Positions 63,330-64,000 of a stretch of 64,000 nucleotides of DNA are shown one piece after another. Below the pieces are notes generated by a model. That model was not told where the DNA came from. It saw only the letters and a program-made list of their open reading frames with translations, and made no database searches. Source of the DNA: Betaproteobacteria bacterium (GTDB lineage: Bacteria; Pseudomonadota; Gammaproteobacteria; Burkholderiales; Casimicrobiaceae); assembly GCA_013298765.1 (NCBI GenBank), contig JAAFJA010000002.1:372001-436000 (forward strand), written 5' to 3'. The first letter of the stretch is position 1; each line of letters starts with the position of its first letter. The position numbers and the translations under genes were made by a program.

Positions 63330-63920
63330 TTAAGCTTCTTTACCATCGGGCGTGATGCCAATCACAAGTTTGGTGCCATCGATTTTGTGATCGGGCACGG
63401 GCAAATTGGTGGGCGCCGGCGAGCCGGTGTACACGCGGCCTGCGACGTCAAACTTCGAGCCATGGCATGGGCAGTAAAAGCCGCCTAGCCAATCATTCCC
63501 AAGTTCACCAGGGGTGAGACGCGAAACAGGCGAGCAACCGAGATGCGTGCAAACACCTTCCATCACCACCAATTCAGGGCTGATAGATCGCGTTTTCGGA
63601 TCAACATAAGCCGGTTGCAGCGAGCCCTTCGAAAGTGGATCCGCCAATTGCGAAGCAGGAATTTGAGAGAGCGAGGCAACCTGCTCCGGGGTGCGCTTCA
63701 TTACCCACACGACTTTTCCGCGCCACTCGACGTTGAGTTTTTCACCCGGTTTCAAGTTCGAAATATCGACTTCGACCGGCGCACCTGCGGCCTTCGCGCG
63801 CTCCGACGGCGTCATCGAGGTTACGAAGGGCGCGACAGCGGCGGCTCCGAGCATCGCGCCGGGCACTGCGGCAGTTGCGATTGCGGCGCGACGCCGCGAT
63901 TGATTGACTGGTTCGCTCAT
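63330..63920 (-). CDS. petA: Rieske iron-sulfur protein of the bc1 complex
   Basis: The 196-residue protein has a twin-arginine-type N-terminus ([19 protein letters not shown]) that also serves as membrane anchor. The Rieske centre is CTHLGCSP near residue 122 and CPCHGSKFD near residue 146. It takes electrons from ubiquinol in the cytochrome bc1 complex and passes them to cytochrome c1. It is the first gene of the pet operon, 12 bases before petB. Confidence 0.93.
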   Translation of the reverse strand: MSEPVNQSRRRAAIATAAVPGAMLGAAAVAPFVTSMTPSERAKAAGAPVEVDISNLKPGEKLNVEWRGKVVWVMKRTPEQVASLSQIPASQLADPLSKGSLQPAYVDPKTRSISPELVVMEGVCTHLGCSPVSRLTPGELGNDWLGGFYCPCHGSKFDVAGRVYTGSPAPTNLPVPDHKIDGTKLVIGITPDGKEA

Positions 63921-64000
63921 TGGCTTCCCGTGATTCCTGCTAAGGCGTAACTTGTTGATTTGCCGCGATTTATTTTGCGCCGCGACTCCCAGAAGCGGAC

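Overview
The window reads as chromosomal DNA of a Betaproteobacterium, most likely of the order Burkholderiales. The main grounds are the petA-petB-petC / sspA-sspB block at the right end, which is typical of that group, together with TRAP, Liv-type ABC and Tog transporters and TonB-dependent uptake. This placement rests on gene content and order, not on a database search. No rRNA, CRISPR array or complete transposon was seen. One tRNA (Thr, anticodon TGT) is present.

Left part (1-13.5 kb): the end of an unidentified gene; a PuuD-like amidotransferase next to speD-speE (polyamines); two kynurenine/3-hydroxyanthranilate pathway genes (nbaC, nbaD) separated by a REP doublet; a 1562-residue repeat-rich secreted protein with a dockerin-like C-terminus; and a MalT-like LuxR regulator followed by a class II aldolase and a tautomerase.

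Conflict-type island (13.7-19.2 kb): an AAA+ ATPase and a subtilisin-like protease that match the two-gene IetAS arrangement, known both as a plasmid-stabilising toxin-antitoxin and as an anti-phage system. Next come an orphan addiction-module antidote gene and a contractile-tail sheath gene with no other tail genes around it. I consider this the most likely defence-related segment.

Middle (19.4-26.7 kb): a hemerythrin-like protein, a second secreted protein sharing the C-terminal domain of the giant protein, an M14-type peptidase, and a LysR-regulated three-component aromatic-ring oxygenase operon whose intergenic spacers contain two different palindromic repeat types.

Pectin and uronate locus (26.9-49.9 kb): a catabolic system with garR-gudD-garL, a TRAP binding protein, pectate lyase, oligogalacturonate lyase, togMNAB, pectin methylesterase, rhamnogalacturonan acetylesterase, a TonB-dependent receptor, a FadR-type GntR regulator, uronate dehydrogenase, an SMP-30 lactonase and a DctPQM transporter. 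Pectin would be de-esterified and cleaved outside the cytoplasm and taken up through the TonB receptor and TogMNAB. It would then be cut to monomers by Ogl, and uronate oxidised through lactone and aldarate to pyruvate and tartronate semialdehyde. A perfect palindrome, GATGTCTGACATC, occurs upstream of garR and between togM and the methylesterase, with weaker versions before udh and the TonB receptor. It is a good candidate operator for the local GntR regulator.

Right part (50-64 kb): a Liv-type ABC transporter surrounding a 2-aminomuconate/2-hydroxymuconate semialdehyde dehydrogenase, a hydrolase, arfB, a second REP doublet, rhlE, tRNA-Thr, sspB, sspA and the cytochrome bc1 genes petC, petB and petA.
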